Shown: one piece after another, positions 54,542 to 63,510 of the stretch
Layout of the letters: each line of letters opens with the position of its first letter
Position numbering within the stretch: position 1 is the first letter of the stretch
From: an uncultured Pelagibacteraceae bacterium
GTDB lineage: Bacteria > Pseudomonadota > Alphaproteobacteria > Pelagibacterales > Pelagibacteraceae
Assembly (NCBI GenBank): GCA_902594405.1
Contig: CACJMB010000004.1
Span: 1 to 64,000, forward strand
Length of the DNA stretch: 64,000 nucleotides
Direction: 5' to 3'
Notes under the pieces: model-generated
Told to the model about the DNA's origin: nothing
The model's input: the letters and a program-made list of their open reading frames with translations, nothing else
Database searches by the model: none
Position numbers and translations under genes: made by a program

Positions 54542-55603
54542 ATGGATTCATCGAGTTCAGCAATAAAAATTGAAAATGTTTGGAAAGTATTTGGCAATAC
54601 TTCACCCGAAGCATTAGATGCAATCCAAAATAAAGGAATTTCAAAAACTGAAGCTCTAGAAGAATATAATTCAGTGATTGGTGTATCAGATGTTTCATTT
54701 GATGTTAATCAGGGAGAAATATTTTGTGTGATGGGTCTATCTGGTAGTGGAAAATCTACATTAGTTAGACATATAAACAGACTTTTAGAACCTACATCAG
54801 GAAAGATTTTGATAAATGGTCAAGATGTAATGCAGCTTGATCGTGATCATTTACAAGAGTTAAGAAACAAAAAAATAGGCATGGTTTTTCAAAACTTTGC
54901 TCTAATGCCCCACAGATCAGTTGTAGATAATATTGCAATGCCCCTTGAGATAAGAGGTGTAAGTAAAAATGATCGTTTAGATGCTGCAAATAAAATTTTA
55001 GAAATTGTTGAATTACAAGGTTGGGGGAATAAATTTGCTCATGAATTATCTGGAGGTATGCAGCAAAGAGTAGGGCTTGCAAGAGCATTAGCTGCAGATC
55101 CAGAGTTTCTTTTAATGGATGAACCATTTAGTGCATTAGACCCATTAATTAGAAGACAGCTACAATCAGAATTTATCAAACTTTCAAAACAGATGAAAAA
55201 GACTACAGTTTTTATAACTCATGATTTAGATGAGGCGGTAAGAGTAGGGCATAGAATTGCTATTATGAGAGACGGAAAGGTAATTCAAATTGGTACCCCT
55301 GAAGAAATTGTAGTTAATCCAGCTGATGAATATGTTGCAGATTTTGTTAAAGGAATTTCAAGACTTAAAGTTGTTCAGGCAAAAACAATTATGCAAACAG
55401 TTGAAAGTTATGAAAATTTAAATGGTAAACTGGAAGAAAATTTACAAAGTGTAGATGAGCATGAATTATTAAGTAAATTAATTGAAGTCTCAAAATCGAA
55501 AGATAAGCCATTAGTTGTTAAAAATAATGGGCAAAAAAATATTGGAGTTATTACCCAATCAGATCTTTTAAAAGCAGTGATAGAGGGTGGTGATGGAGAA
55601 TAA
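54542..55603 (+). CDS. proV: Glycine betaine/proline betaine ABC transporter ATP-binding protein (ProV/OpuAA type)
   Basis: A 353-residue ATPase. Walker A is GLSGSGKSTLV (about 65-75), the signature ELSGGMQQRVGLARAL, Walker B FLLMDEPFSALDP, H-loop FITHDLDEA. The C-terminal extension (about 280-353) ends in GVITQSDLLKAVI, a single CBS-like motif of the kind that senses ionic strength in OpuA; a complete pair is not obvious. The permease gene overlaps its 3' end by 11 bases. Confidence 0.93.
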   Translation: MDSSSSAIKIENVWKVFGNTSPEALDAIQNKGISKTEALEEYNSVIGVSDVSFDVNQGEIFCVMGLSGSGKSTLVRHINRLLEPTSGKILINGQDVMQLDRDHLQELRNKKIGMVFQNFALMPHRSVVDNIAMPLEIRGVSKNDRLDAANKILEIVELQGWGNKFAHELSGGMQQRVGLARALAADPEFLLMDEPFSALDPLIRRQLQSEFIKLSKQMKKTTVFITHDLDEAVRVGHRIAIMRDGKVIQIGTPEEIVVNPADEYVADFVKGISRLKVVQAKTIMQTVESYENLNGKLEENLQSVDEHELLSKLIEVSKSKDKPLVVKNNGQKNIGVITQSDLLKAVIEGGDGE

Positions 55604-57098
55604 GCAAATTAATAATCCTACTAGATCAGAACTTATTACTGACTTTGTTAAATCAAATCCAGAATACTACATTAAAGAGTTTCAAAAAATTGGAAGCAAA
55701 CCTTCATTCTCTTTTTCATTTAATTTATATGCAGGAATTTTAGGTCCAATTTGGTTTGGAATGAGAAATATATGGAATTGGGCATTAGCTTTTTTAATAA
55801 TTGAAACATTTTCAGTTGTTCAAATTATAAGAGGCCTGTTTGGAAATATTACTAAAGAGACTGTTGAGAAAATAAAACAAGTAGAATCAACTATTGCATT
55901 TAGAAACAAACAGCTAGAAGCAGCCATAACTAACAATCCAGATAAAGTTGATGTTTATAAGCGTAATATTAAATCTTTAGAAGATGCAATGCAGGGATAC
56001 ATTGACGAAGTTGCAAGAATTGAAGCCTCTGCAATTTGGATAACTATTTTTGGTATTGCTTTATTAATTTCAATTAAAATAGTCCAGGGGATTTTAGCTA
56101 ATTCTATTTTAGAAAAAAGATATTCAGAGTGGCTATCAGATAAAACAATAAGACCAGGAATGCAAACCAAGAACTTTATCTCAAGTACAATTTTCGCAGC
56201 AGTGATTATGTTCTTCTCTGTAGTGCATTATAGTTTTCCTGGTGTTATCACTATAATGGATGATTTTCCAACTCATCCGGACATAAGACTTACTTCAATA
56301 AAATGGGTGGAAACTATTTTTGATTATGCTGTTTTAAAAGGAGATGCTTTATTTACAGCAATCACTATTGGAATTAGATCAGTATTAGATTTCTTAGAAC
56401 TATTATTTGTTAAAACTCCATGGATAGTAATCATTACAACTATAGTAACTTTAACTGGTTTAGCTGCAGGCCCAAGAGCTGCAATTTATTCAGCAGGATT
56501 TTTATGTTACATGGGATTTTTAGGTTTTTGGGTAAAAGCTATGACTACTTTGGCTCTGCTTGGAACTGCTGCTGTATTAAGTATAGTTATTGGAATTCCA
56601 CTTGGAATTTTTTGTGCAAGACGTCAAAGATTTTATTCAATGATAAGACCAATAATGGATTTCATGCAAACAATGCCAGCCTTTGTATTTATGATTCCAG
56701 TAATTGCTTTCTTTGGAACGGGTAAAGTTGCTGCAGTAATTATTACAATGATATTTGGAGGGACACCTGTGGTTAGATTAACAGTTCTTGGATTAAGAGG
56801 TGTGCCCGAAACAATTAGAGAAGCTGCAATCGCTTACGGAGCATCAAAATGGTATTTACTTAGAAAAGTAGATTTACCATTAGCAACTCCTTCTATCTTG
56901 GCGGGTGTAAATCAAACGGTAATGTTAAGTCTAGCAATGGTAGTAGTTGCATCTCTAATTGGTGCAAAAGGTCTTGGACAAGATGTTTTAGAAGCACTTC
57001 AGTATGCTAATGTTGGACAAGGAATTTTAGCAGGTGTTGCAATTTTATTTGTTGCGTTAATTCTTGATAGAGTTGTACAGGGTAAGAAAAGAGTTTAA
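55593..57098 (+). CDS. proW: Glycine betaine-type ABC permease with N-terminal DUF2628-like membrane domain
   Basis: A 501-residue permease from the ATG at 55593, which has GAGG six bases upstream; GTGs at 55587 and 55590 are alternatives. Residues 30-75 look like DUF2628 (FSFNLYAGILGPIWFGMRN and following helix). A charged, probably coiled-coil segment of about 70 residues follows (EKIKQVEST, RNIKSLEDAM), then another helix. The C-terminal 230 residues are the normal ProW domain with the EAA loop (REAAIAYGASKWYLLRKVDLPLA split here by a residue). The accessory domain may sense membrane or osmotic state (inference). Confidence 0.9.
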   Translation: MENKQINNPTRSELITDFVKSNPEYYIKEFQKIGSKPSFSFSFNLYAGILGPIWFGMRNIWNWALAFLIIETFSVVQIIRGLFGNITKETVEKIKQVESTIAFRNKQLEAAITNNPDKVDVYKRNIKSLEDAMQGYIDEVARIEASAIWITIFGIALLISIKIVQGILANSILEKRYSEWLSDKTIRPGMQTKNFISSTIFAAVIMFFSVVHYSFPGVITIMDDFPTHPDIRLTSIKWVETIFDYAVLKGDALFTAITIGIRSVLDFLELLFVKTPWIVIITTIVTLTGLAAGPRAAIYSAGFLCYMGFLGFWVKAMTTLALLGTAAVLSIVIGIPLGIFCARRQRFYSMIRPIMDFMQTMPAFVFMIPVIAFFGTGKVAAVIITMIFGGTPVVRLTVLGLRGVPETIREAAIAYGASKWYLLRKVDLPLATPSILAGVNQTVMLSLAMVVVASLIGAKGLGQDVLEALQYANVGQGILAGVAILFVALILDRVVQGKKRV

Positions 57099-57107
57099 TT
57101 TGCCTTA

Positions 57108-57713
57108 ATGGAATATGCTTTATTAGGATTTTTTGCAGGATTAAGTTTAATTTTAGCTATTGGTGCTCAAAATATTTTTGTCATTGAACAAGGTTTAAAA
57201 AAACAACATGTATTTCTTGTTTGTTTTATCTGTTCTTTATCTGATTTAATTTTAATATTTTTAGGTATTTTCCTTTTTCATTACTTTAATCAATTTTTTA
57301 ATCAAACAGTAGAATTAATTTTTAATATACTTCTTATAATATTTTTACTGCACTTTATTTATACAAAAATTAAAACACACTATTCAGATATAAATTTTCA
57401 GAATGAATTGACGAGTATTTCAAAAATAAACATAATTATTAAAACACTTGGATTTACGTATCTTAATCCTCATGTCTATTCAGATACTGTTTTTTTTCTA
57501 GGAAATTTTTCTAAAAATTATCTATTAAATCAGAAAATATCTTTTGGTATCGGTGCGGCTATTGCTTCATTTTTGTTTTTTTTTACTTTGGGGTATTTAT
57601 CTAATTATTTATCAAAATATGCTAATAGTAAAAATATTTGGAAAGTAATTAATATTTTTATTATATGTTTTATGTCTATTTTAATTTTATTTATTATTAA
57701 GGAAATATTATGA
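57108..57713 (+). CDS. LysE/ArgO-family amino acid exporter
   Basis: A 201-residue protein with six helices. The LysE signature is seen in GAQNIFVIEQGLKK (about 20-33) and TYLNPHVYSDTVFFLG (about 115-130). It likely exports basic amino acids or analogs. It lies 9 bases after the betaine permease gene and overlaps the next gene by four bases (ATGA). Confidence 0.9.
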   Translation: MEYALLGFFAGLSLILAIGAQNIFVIEQGLKKQHVFLVCFICSLSDLILIFLGIFLFHYFNQFFNQTVELIFNILLIIFLLHFIYTKIKTHYSDINFQNELTSISKINIIIKTLGFTYLNPHVYSDTVFFLGNFSKNYLLNQKISFGIGAAIASFLFFFTLGYLSNYLSKYANSKNIWKVINIFIICFMSILILFIIKEIL

Positions 57714-58465
57714 GTGATATTTATGTAGATGATATAGGCGAAGGGTTTCCTTTTGTTTTAGTTCATGGTTATCTAGGTTCATCTGAAATGTGGACTTTTC
57801 AAAAGGAATTTTTTTCAAAAGATTATCGTGTAATTATCCCAGCTCTTCCAGGGTTTGGTGAAAGTCATAATGTAAAATCTTTAAATTCTATTAATAAAAT
57901 GGCTAAAGAAATTATAAATGTATTAGATCAAAAAAAGATAGATAAATTCAATTTAATTGGTCATTCAATGGGTGGAATGATTGTTCAAGAAATTACAAAA
58001 TTGATTGGGAATAGAGTTAACAAATTAATTTGTTTTGCAACAGGATCTATTGGAGATATTCCAGGACGATTTGAGTCTATGGATGAAACAAGGGAAAAAC
58101 TTAAGAAAGAAGGCACACAACTCTCTTTTTCCAGAGTACCTCCTAAATGGTTTGTAAAAGGTGATAAGGACAAAAATTATTTCCTTTGTGAAAATGCTGT
58201 TAAAAATGTTTCATTAGAAACCGCTGATAATGCATTACTAGCAATGAAAAATTGGAGAGGTAAAGAAAATTTAAAAAATATAAAAAATGACACTCTTATA
58301 ATATGGGGTGATAAAGATACTTCATATAATTTTGATCAAGTAGATACACTAAATAAAAATATTAAAAATAGCCGTTTAGAAATATTTAAAGATTGCGCTC
58401 ATAATGTTCACTTAGAGCAGCCTGATCAATTTAATAATTTAGTAAAAGAATTTATCTCAAAATAA
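57710..58465 (+). CDS. Alpha/beta-hydrolase-fold protein
   Basis: A 251-residue hydrolase. VHGYLGSSEMW (18-28) forms the oxyanion region, GHSMGGM places the nucleophile at S86, IIWGDKDTSYN supplies the acid and CAHNVHLEQP the catalytic His. Specificity is unknown; C-C hydrolases, esterases and lipases share this pattern. Its 3' end overlaps the convergent HAD gene by 14 bases. Confidence 0.88.
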   Translation: MSDIYVDDIGEGFPFVLVHGYLGSSEMWTFQKEFFSKDYRVIIPALPGFGESHNVKSLNSINKMAKEIINVLDQKKIDKFNLIGHSMGGMIVQEITKLIGNRVNKLICFATGSIGDIPGRFESMDETREKLKKEGTQLSFSRVPPKWFVKGDKDKNYFLCENAVKNVSLETADNALLAMKNWRGKENLKNIKNDTLIIWGDKDTSYNFDQVDTLNKNIKNSRLEIFKDCAHNVHLEQPDQFNNLVKEFISK

Positions 58466-59114
58466 TATTTTTATTAAGCTGATAAACTTTTTTATAAGCT
58501 CCAGTAAATTTTTTTGAAGAATGAAATTTTCCAGGAAAAATTATACATTTTATTTTAGCTCGCCTAACTGAATTTAAACTTTCTTGAGAATCTTCAATCG
58601 CTACACAATCATTAGCTTTAAGCTTTAGTTTTTTAAGTGCTAATAAGTATATATCTGGGTTGGGTTTGAATTTCTTTACTAATTTTGCATTCCCTATAAA
58701 GTTAAAATCTCTTTTTTTAATTGAATTTCTTAAAGAATATAAGATTGCATTTATATTATTTGAAGATGTAGATGAAACAAATGCAATTTTTATATTTTCT
58801 TTTTTGCATAAAGAAATTAATTTTTTAACACCTGGTCTTAATTTAATCTGATTTTTTTTAAGATAATTATTAAAAATTTTAGTTTTTAAATTTCTTAAAT
58901 ATACTGAGTTAACTTCAATCTTTTTCTTTTTAGCATATCTTGATATTCTATCTTTGCCACCAGATTTACTTAATAACCTTTGATACTCACGTTTGGTCCA
59001 ATTCCAATCGAGCCCATATTGCTTGAATGCTTTATTGAATGACTTTCTTTGAATTTCTGAAGTTTCAACAATAGATCCAATAGAACCAAAAAGTAATGCT
59101 TTATAATATTTCAA
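58452..59114 (-). CDS. HAD-superfamily protein (CbbY-like) lacking the motif I nucleophile
   Basis: A 220-residue HAD fold resembling CbbY/beta-phosphoglucomutase-like proteins. Motif I should read F-D-x-D-G-T; here it is LFGSIGSIVET, so the nucleophile Asp is G10 and the acid-base Asp is I12. Motif II (VSSTS), the motif III Lys (KKFKPNPDIY) and motif IV (AIEDSQES) are kept. Selective loss suggests a conserved non-phosphatase role such as ligand binding or regulation. Its start overlaps the preceding ABC permease stop (ATGA), so it belongs to that operon. Confidence 0.85.
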   Translation of the reverse strand: MKYYKALLFGSIGSIVETSEIQRKSFNKAFKQYGLDWNWTKREYQRLLSKSGGKDRISRYAKKKKIEVNSVYLRNLKTKIFNNYLKKNQIKLRPGVKKLISLCKKENIKIAFVSSTSSNNINAILYSLRNSIKKRDFNFIGNAKLVKKFKPNPDIYLLALKKLKLKANDCVAIEDSQESLNSVRRAKIKCIIFPGKFHSSKKFTGAYKKVYQLNKNIILR

Positions 59115-59992
59115 CCTTTTACAGCTCCAGCAGTCAAACCACTAATGACCTGTCTTTGGAAAAACATTACAAGCATAAATAAAGGTGCAGTAGCAGATAC
59201 AACTGCAGAAACTGCCCACATTAAATTTCCTTCATGTTGATTTGTACCTAAATAACTTTGTATTTTTGGAACCATGGTATGATTTTCTTGATTGAGAAGT
59301 AATGCTGTTACTGTAAAATCATTATAGGCTAACATTAAACTAAATAAACCTGCTGTAATTACTCCAGGCCACATCACAGGCATAATGATATGTCTAAAAG
59401 CTTGAAAATATGAACAACCATCTATTAAAGCACTTTCGTCGAGTTCTTTAGGAACTGTTTTAAAAAAGGAGTAAAGTAACCATAGTGTAAAAGGTTGATT
59501 TATAGCAACCAAAACAACAATTGTAGTTGGAAGAATTCCCCAAATCTGTAATTCAAAGAAAGGAAAAAGATATCCTGAAACTAAAGTTATATGTGGCATA
59601 GCTCTAAAAATTAAAGCTGCCATTAAAATCCAAAAAGCATATTTCTCAGTTGATCTTGAAAGAGCGTATGCTCCTAAAGTTCCTAAAAACAAAGAAATAC
59701 TCACAACAAATACTGTAACTATAATTGTATTTTTTGATGCTTTCCAAAATTCACCTTCAGTCCAAGCTTGTGTATAAGCATTAGTTGTAAATTTTCCGCC
59801 TGTTTCAATTAAAGTATTAAATGCTGATATTGCATACCACCAATCAGATCTAGAAAAGAAATCGGCTCTTACTTTAAATGATCCCCAAAAAGTCCAAATA
59901 AAAGGGAAGCAAGCAATTAACAACCAAGTGATTATAAAAATAGTATTAAAAGTTTTTAAACGATTTGATTTTGTATCTAGTCCATAATCCAT
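59111..59992 (-). CDS. Sugar ABC transporter permease (MalG-like)
   Basis: A 293-residue permease with six helices. EAA loop: ESALIDGCSYFQAFRHIIMP (about 185-204), the MalG-type coupling motif. A periplasmic loop follows helix 1 (residues about 40-80). It forms the membrane channel with the MalF-like subunit encoded two bases upstream. Overlaps the HAD gene. Confidence 0.92.
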   Translation of the reverse strand: MDYGLDTKSNRLKTFNTIFIITWLLIACFPFIWTFWGSFKVRADFFSRSDWWYAISAFNTLIETGGKFTTNAYTQAWTEGEFWKASKNTIIVTVFVVSISLFLGTLGAYALSRSTEKYAFWILMAALIFRAMPHITLVSGYLFPFFELQIWGILPTTIVVLVAINQPFTLWLLYSFFKTVPKELDESALIDGCSYFQAFRHIIMPVMWPGVITAGLFSLMLAYNDFTVTALLLNQENHTMVPKIQSYLGTNQHEGNLMWAVSAVVSATAPLFMLVMFFQRQVISGLTAGAVKG

Positions 59993-59994
59993 AA

Positions 59995-61023
59995 TTATCT
60001 CGCTGTTTTAAATTCTTTCCAAGTTCTAATTAATACTGGTGCTAGCAGAATAGCTATTCCAATAATTGTCATCATTGATGTAGCTGCAGCGGAACCAAAC
60101 AATATCACTTCCTCATTAACTAAATTGTCATAGATTAACCAAGATAAAGATTGTGCACTTCCTTCAGCACTAAACCCTATAATGGGCTCAAATACTCTAA
60201 AGTTATCCATTAAAGAAATCAAAGCAACAAATGTAACTACAGGATAAATATGTGGCAAAACTATATGTTTAATTCTTTGAAATCTTGAGGCTCCATCAAT
60301 AATTGCAGCTTCAATTGGTTCTTGTGGGACTGTTTGAAGTGCCGCATAAAAAACCACAAAGGCAAAAGGGGAGTGATGCCATATACCGTAAATAATAATT
60401 GTTATCCAAGTTAATGTTTTTGATGATTTAAGTGATAAATAAGGATCATTCATCAAATTTTGAATATTTGCTCCAATTATACCTTGAGAATCTATCATCC
60501 AAAATAATACTAATGATCCAACCAACGGTGTAACAATCATCGGTAAAATTGTACCAAAGATTAAAGGTCCCCTAATTTTTCTAGCAACTGCATTTAAGCT
60601 TAATGCAATAATAAATCCTAAGAGGAGTACATTTGGTGTAACAAACAAACAATAAGTTAAAGTAAATATTAGAGCCTTATAAAAGGGAAGATTAGTTACT
60701 TGGTCTACAAAAGCGCCAAAACTTTCAGTTTCATTCCAAAATTTTTTTATTTCATCAACTGCTAAATGATTTCGATCAGTATAAGTGCCAAAACCATTAA
60801 ATTTTCCAAGAGGCTTTGCTTCCCTAATTTTTGATGTTTCTTCGTTATCAACTACAATTGAAACAGTACATCCAAAAGGATCACATTTTTTAACTTCTTT
60901 TACTACTTGATCATGTTGTGCATAAAAGGATTGAATACCGGTAGATATAATTGGTAACCCAATAAACAGGATCATTGCTAAGCCTGTTGGTAAAAAAAAC
61001 CAAAAAAAAGTTTTGTTAGGCAT
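59995..61023 (-). CDS. Sugar ABC transporter permease (MalF-like) with periplasmic insertion
   Basis: A 342-residue permease: helix 1 near residues 8-30, then about 85 residues of periplasmic segment carrying a CDPFGC cysteine pair, then five helices and the EAA loop EAAIIDGASRFQRIKHIVLP. The long loop after helix 1 recalls AglF-type alpha-glucoside permeases of alphaproteobacteria; the cysteines may form a disulfide. The substrate is not certain. Confidence 0.9.
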   Translation of the reverse strand: MPNKTFFWFFLPTGLAMILFIGLPIISTGIQSFYAQHDQVVKEVKKCDPFGCTVSIVVDNEETSKIREAKPLGKFNGFGTYTDRNHLAVDEIKKFWNETESFGAFVDQVTNLPFYKALIFTLTYCLFVTPNVLLLGFIIALSLNAVARKIRGPLIFGTILPMIVTPLVGSLVLFWMIDSQGIIGANIQNLMNDPYLSLKSSKTLTWITIIIYGIWHHSPFAFVVFYAALQTVPQEPIEAAIIDGASRFQRIKHIVLPHIYPVVTFVALISLMDNFRVFEPIIGFSAEGSAQSLSWLIYDNLVNEEVILFGSAAATSMMTIIGIAILLAPVLIRTWKEFKTAR

Positions 61024-61035
61024 TTAAATATTGAT

Positions 61036-61060
61036 TAAGTGGGGAGCAAATCCCCACTTA
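61036..61060 (-). terminator. Stem-loop between the sugar-binding-protein and permease genes
   Basis: TAAGTGGGGA (61036-61045) pairs with TCCCCACTTA (61051-61060) around a 5-base loop, a perfect 10-base-pair stem between the binding-protein stop and the permease start. No long T-run follows on the - strand, so mRNA stabilisation or partial attenuation is more likely than full termination. Confidence 0.6.
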
Positions 61061-61073
61061 TAAGTTTTAGATT

Positions 61074-62294
61074 TTATAGAAAGCCTTGTTCTTTAGCTTT
61101 ACTAATGTAAGCAGCCTCAACATCTTTCAATGCTTGTTCAGCCGACTCTTTACCTTGTAAAAACTCAACAATCTCACTTCCTAATGCACCATGCATTAAA
61201 CCCATTTGCGGTAACATTGGATATGGTTTTGCTCCCATTTTTACAGCTTCGATAACACCAATAGATTTTGGTCCTGGTACAAACCCTTCTACTAACCAAA
61301 CGGCTTGATCAGCAGCGTCAGCAACCATCTTTTTATTTGATGCTGCATGCGCTAAAGCTCTAAATGTTGCCTCAGCATCTGCATCAGGTCTGTTTTTTGC
61401 AAGTGTGAAACCATCCCACCATAATGTAGCTGCTGGAATATTTCCTCCACCTACAGTAGCAGGTCCAGTTAATTTAGTTGCCTTAGTAATGTTAGGATCA
61501 CCTTCATCATCTAAAAGTGTTCCTGATCTAGATGCCCATAATGTCATCAATGCAACATTACCAGACTCCCATTCTACTTTAATTGCTTCACTATCATGAG
61601 TTAAGTAATCAGGGTTACTCAATTCAGATAATTTTTTTAGCATATTTAAAGTAGCAACGCCTTTAGCATTATTAATATTAGGCTCTGCACTTCCAGATTT
61701 AAAGAATTCACCACCGTGACCAATAAACATGTTCACAAATTCTTCTGCTAAATTCCAACCAGCTTTGTATGCAGCTGCGTAAGGATATTGCATTTTACCT
61801 GAAGCTCTAATTTTTTCAGATGCCGCAACTACTTCCTCATAAGTTTTTGGAATAGCTATACCAAGGTCTTTCAAAACATCTTCTCTGTAATACAAATGTT
61901 GAGTATTAGCCATAAACGCTACAGCCATTACTTTTCCATCGATTGTAATTAATTGAGAGTCTTGAATTCCTTTTCCATATTTTTTAACAAGATCATCTAA
62001 TGGTCTAATTAAATCTTGGTTCATCAAAGGAACAATTGAACTATTTGCTGCAATTCTTGCTGAAAACTCAGATGGATTTGCAGTTAAAGCTGGCACAGCG
62101 ATTTTATTATGCTCAGATGAGTGAGTCACTTTAAAATCAGCACTTCCTTTACATTGTTTAGAAGTTTCAACGAAAGTTCTTAATGCAGGAAAATCATTAG
62201 CCAAAATATTTATTGAACCACTTTTAATGTTACAATCTGCAAATGCAGAAGTTCCAAAAAGTAGAAACAATAAAGTAACTAGTATTTTTCTCAT
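61074..62294 (-). CDS. Extracellular sugar-binding protein of a MalE/AglE-type ABC transporter
   Basis: A 406-residue periplasmic binding protein with a signal peptide ending near SAFA-D (residue 19), and the class I/II sugar-binding pattern (VKKYGKGIQDSQLI, VMAVAFMANTQHLYYREDVL). It is first in the leftward operon with two permeases and a HAD protein. No ATPase gene is in the operon. GAGAGAAAAC precedes the ATG. Confidence 0.92.
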   Translation of the reverse strand: MRKILVTLLFLLFGTSAFADCNIKSGSINILANDFPALRTFVETSKQCKGSADFKVTHSSEHNKIAVPALTANPSEFSARIAANSSIVPLMNQDLIRPLDDLVKKYGKGIQDSQLITIDGKVMAVAFMANTQHLYYREDVLKDLGIAIPKTYEEVVAASEKIRASGKMQYPYAAAYKAGWNLAEEFVNMFIGHGGEFFKSGSAEPNINNAKGVATLNMLKKLSELSNPDYLTHDSEAIKVEWESGNVALMTLWASRSGTLLDDEGDPNITKATKLTGPATVGGGNIPAATLWWDGFTLAKNRPDADAEATFRALAHAASNKKMVADAADQAVWLVEGFVPGPKSIGVIEAVKMGAKPYPMLPQMGLMHGALGSEIVEFLQGKESAEQALKDVEAAYISKAKEQGFL

Positions 62295-62379
62295 ATGTTT
62301 TCTCTCTATATTATTATGTTAAACTATTATTTAAGTATAAAAACTATATCTATTCTAGAAGATGAATAAAAGTGATAAT

Positions 62380-63507
62380 TTAAATCACTTTTGACGCAAG
62401 TTCCGCTCCACTCACTAACGACTCCAGCTTTTTATAAACAATATTTTCATCTACATTGCCAAAGCCAGCAAAGGTGCTAAATCCACAGTCAGTCCCAGCT
62501 AATAATTGTTCAGCATCAATGACCTTAGAAAAGGTTAAAATTCTATTCTTTACAACTTCGGGATGTTCTACAAAATTTGTTGTAGAATCTATTACACCTG
62601 GGGCAATTATTTTGTCTTTTGGAATTTTTAAATTTTCAAAAATTTGCCACTCATGAGAATGTCTTGGATTAGATGACTCAATCAGATAAGTCTGAACATT
62701 TGCTTTCAATGCAATTGGCATTATCTTTTCTAACGGAATATCATGTAGATGAGGTCCTTCATAATTTCCCCAACAGATATGTAGTCTTATATTAGAGCTG
62801 TCGATATTTTTAATAGAATTATTTAGACATTCTATTTGTTTTTCAGCTCTAATTAAAAATTCAGATTCTGATAAATCTTTAAAAGTCATGTGTCTAGCAA
62901 GTGCTAAATCTGGACAATCTAACTGAAGTTTTAATCCATTTGAGGTAATTTCTTCATACTCATCTTTCATAAGGTTAGATAAATTTTCTAAATATTCATC
63001 ATCATTTTTATAAAATTTATTGGGTAAGAAAGCTGAAATAACTCCCGGAGAAGCAGCATTCATAAACGCATCCTTATGATTATTTTTTTCTAAAGCTTGT
63101 TTAAAATTATTTATATCTTTTGTTAGAGAAGTTTTGTCTTTAATTTTTAATTCACTTGTACAACAAGGTCTTGTGTAAGTAGGAGTACCACCTGTTCTTG
63201 CAATTCTTTCTTTAAAAGATGGAAAGTCATCTAAATCTTTAGGTGCTTTTCTTTCACTCTCTCCTGAAAAGCCATCAATTCTATCTTTGACATAAGTTGC
63301 ATAGCTAATCTTAGACATTTCACCGTCGCTAATATAGTCAATTCCAACTTCTATTTGTTTTTTAACAATACTATTTACGTCTCTTTGAACAATTTCATTA
63401 AATTGATTTAAATCTATTTTTTTTTTTTGATCTTTCTTAAACAAGAGATTGGATAATTCATTTGATCTTGGTAAACTTCCTACATGTGTTGTTTTAATTT
63501 TAGTCAT
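62380..63507 (-). CDS. Core-MetE-type cobalamin-independent methyltransferase
   Basis: A 375-residue single-barrel protein matching the C-terminal catalytic half of MetE. Zinc ligands are H243, C245 (RLHICWGN), E277 (LIESSN) and C341 (TDCGF). TTHVGSLPR at the N-terminus and DGEMSK also fit. The MetE N-terminal domain is absent. Such proteins may methylate homocysteine from small methyl donors or perform related thiol transfers (epoxyalkane:CoM transferase is a relative). Three bases separate it from the SnoaL-like gene. Confidence 0.85.
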   Translation of the reverse strand: MTKIKTTHVGSLPRSNELSNLLFKKDQKKKIDLNQFNEIVQRDVNSIVKKQIEVGIDYISDGEMSKISYATYVKDRIDGFSGESERKAPKDLDDFPSFKERIARTGGTPTYTRPCCTSELKIKDKTSLTKDINNFKQALEKNNHKDAFMNAASPGVISAFLPNKFYKNDDEYLENLSNLMKDEYEEITSNGLKLQLDCPDLALARHMTFKDLSESEFLIRAEKQIECLNNSIKNIDSSNIRLHICWGNYEGPHLHDIPLEKIMPIALKANVQTYLIESSNPRHSHEWQIFENLKIPKDKIIAPGVIDSTTNFVEHPEVVKNRILTFSKVIDAEQLLAGTDCGFSTFAGFGNVDENIVYKKLESLVSGAELASKVI

Positions 63508-63510
63508 AAT

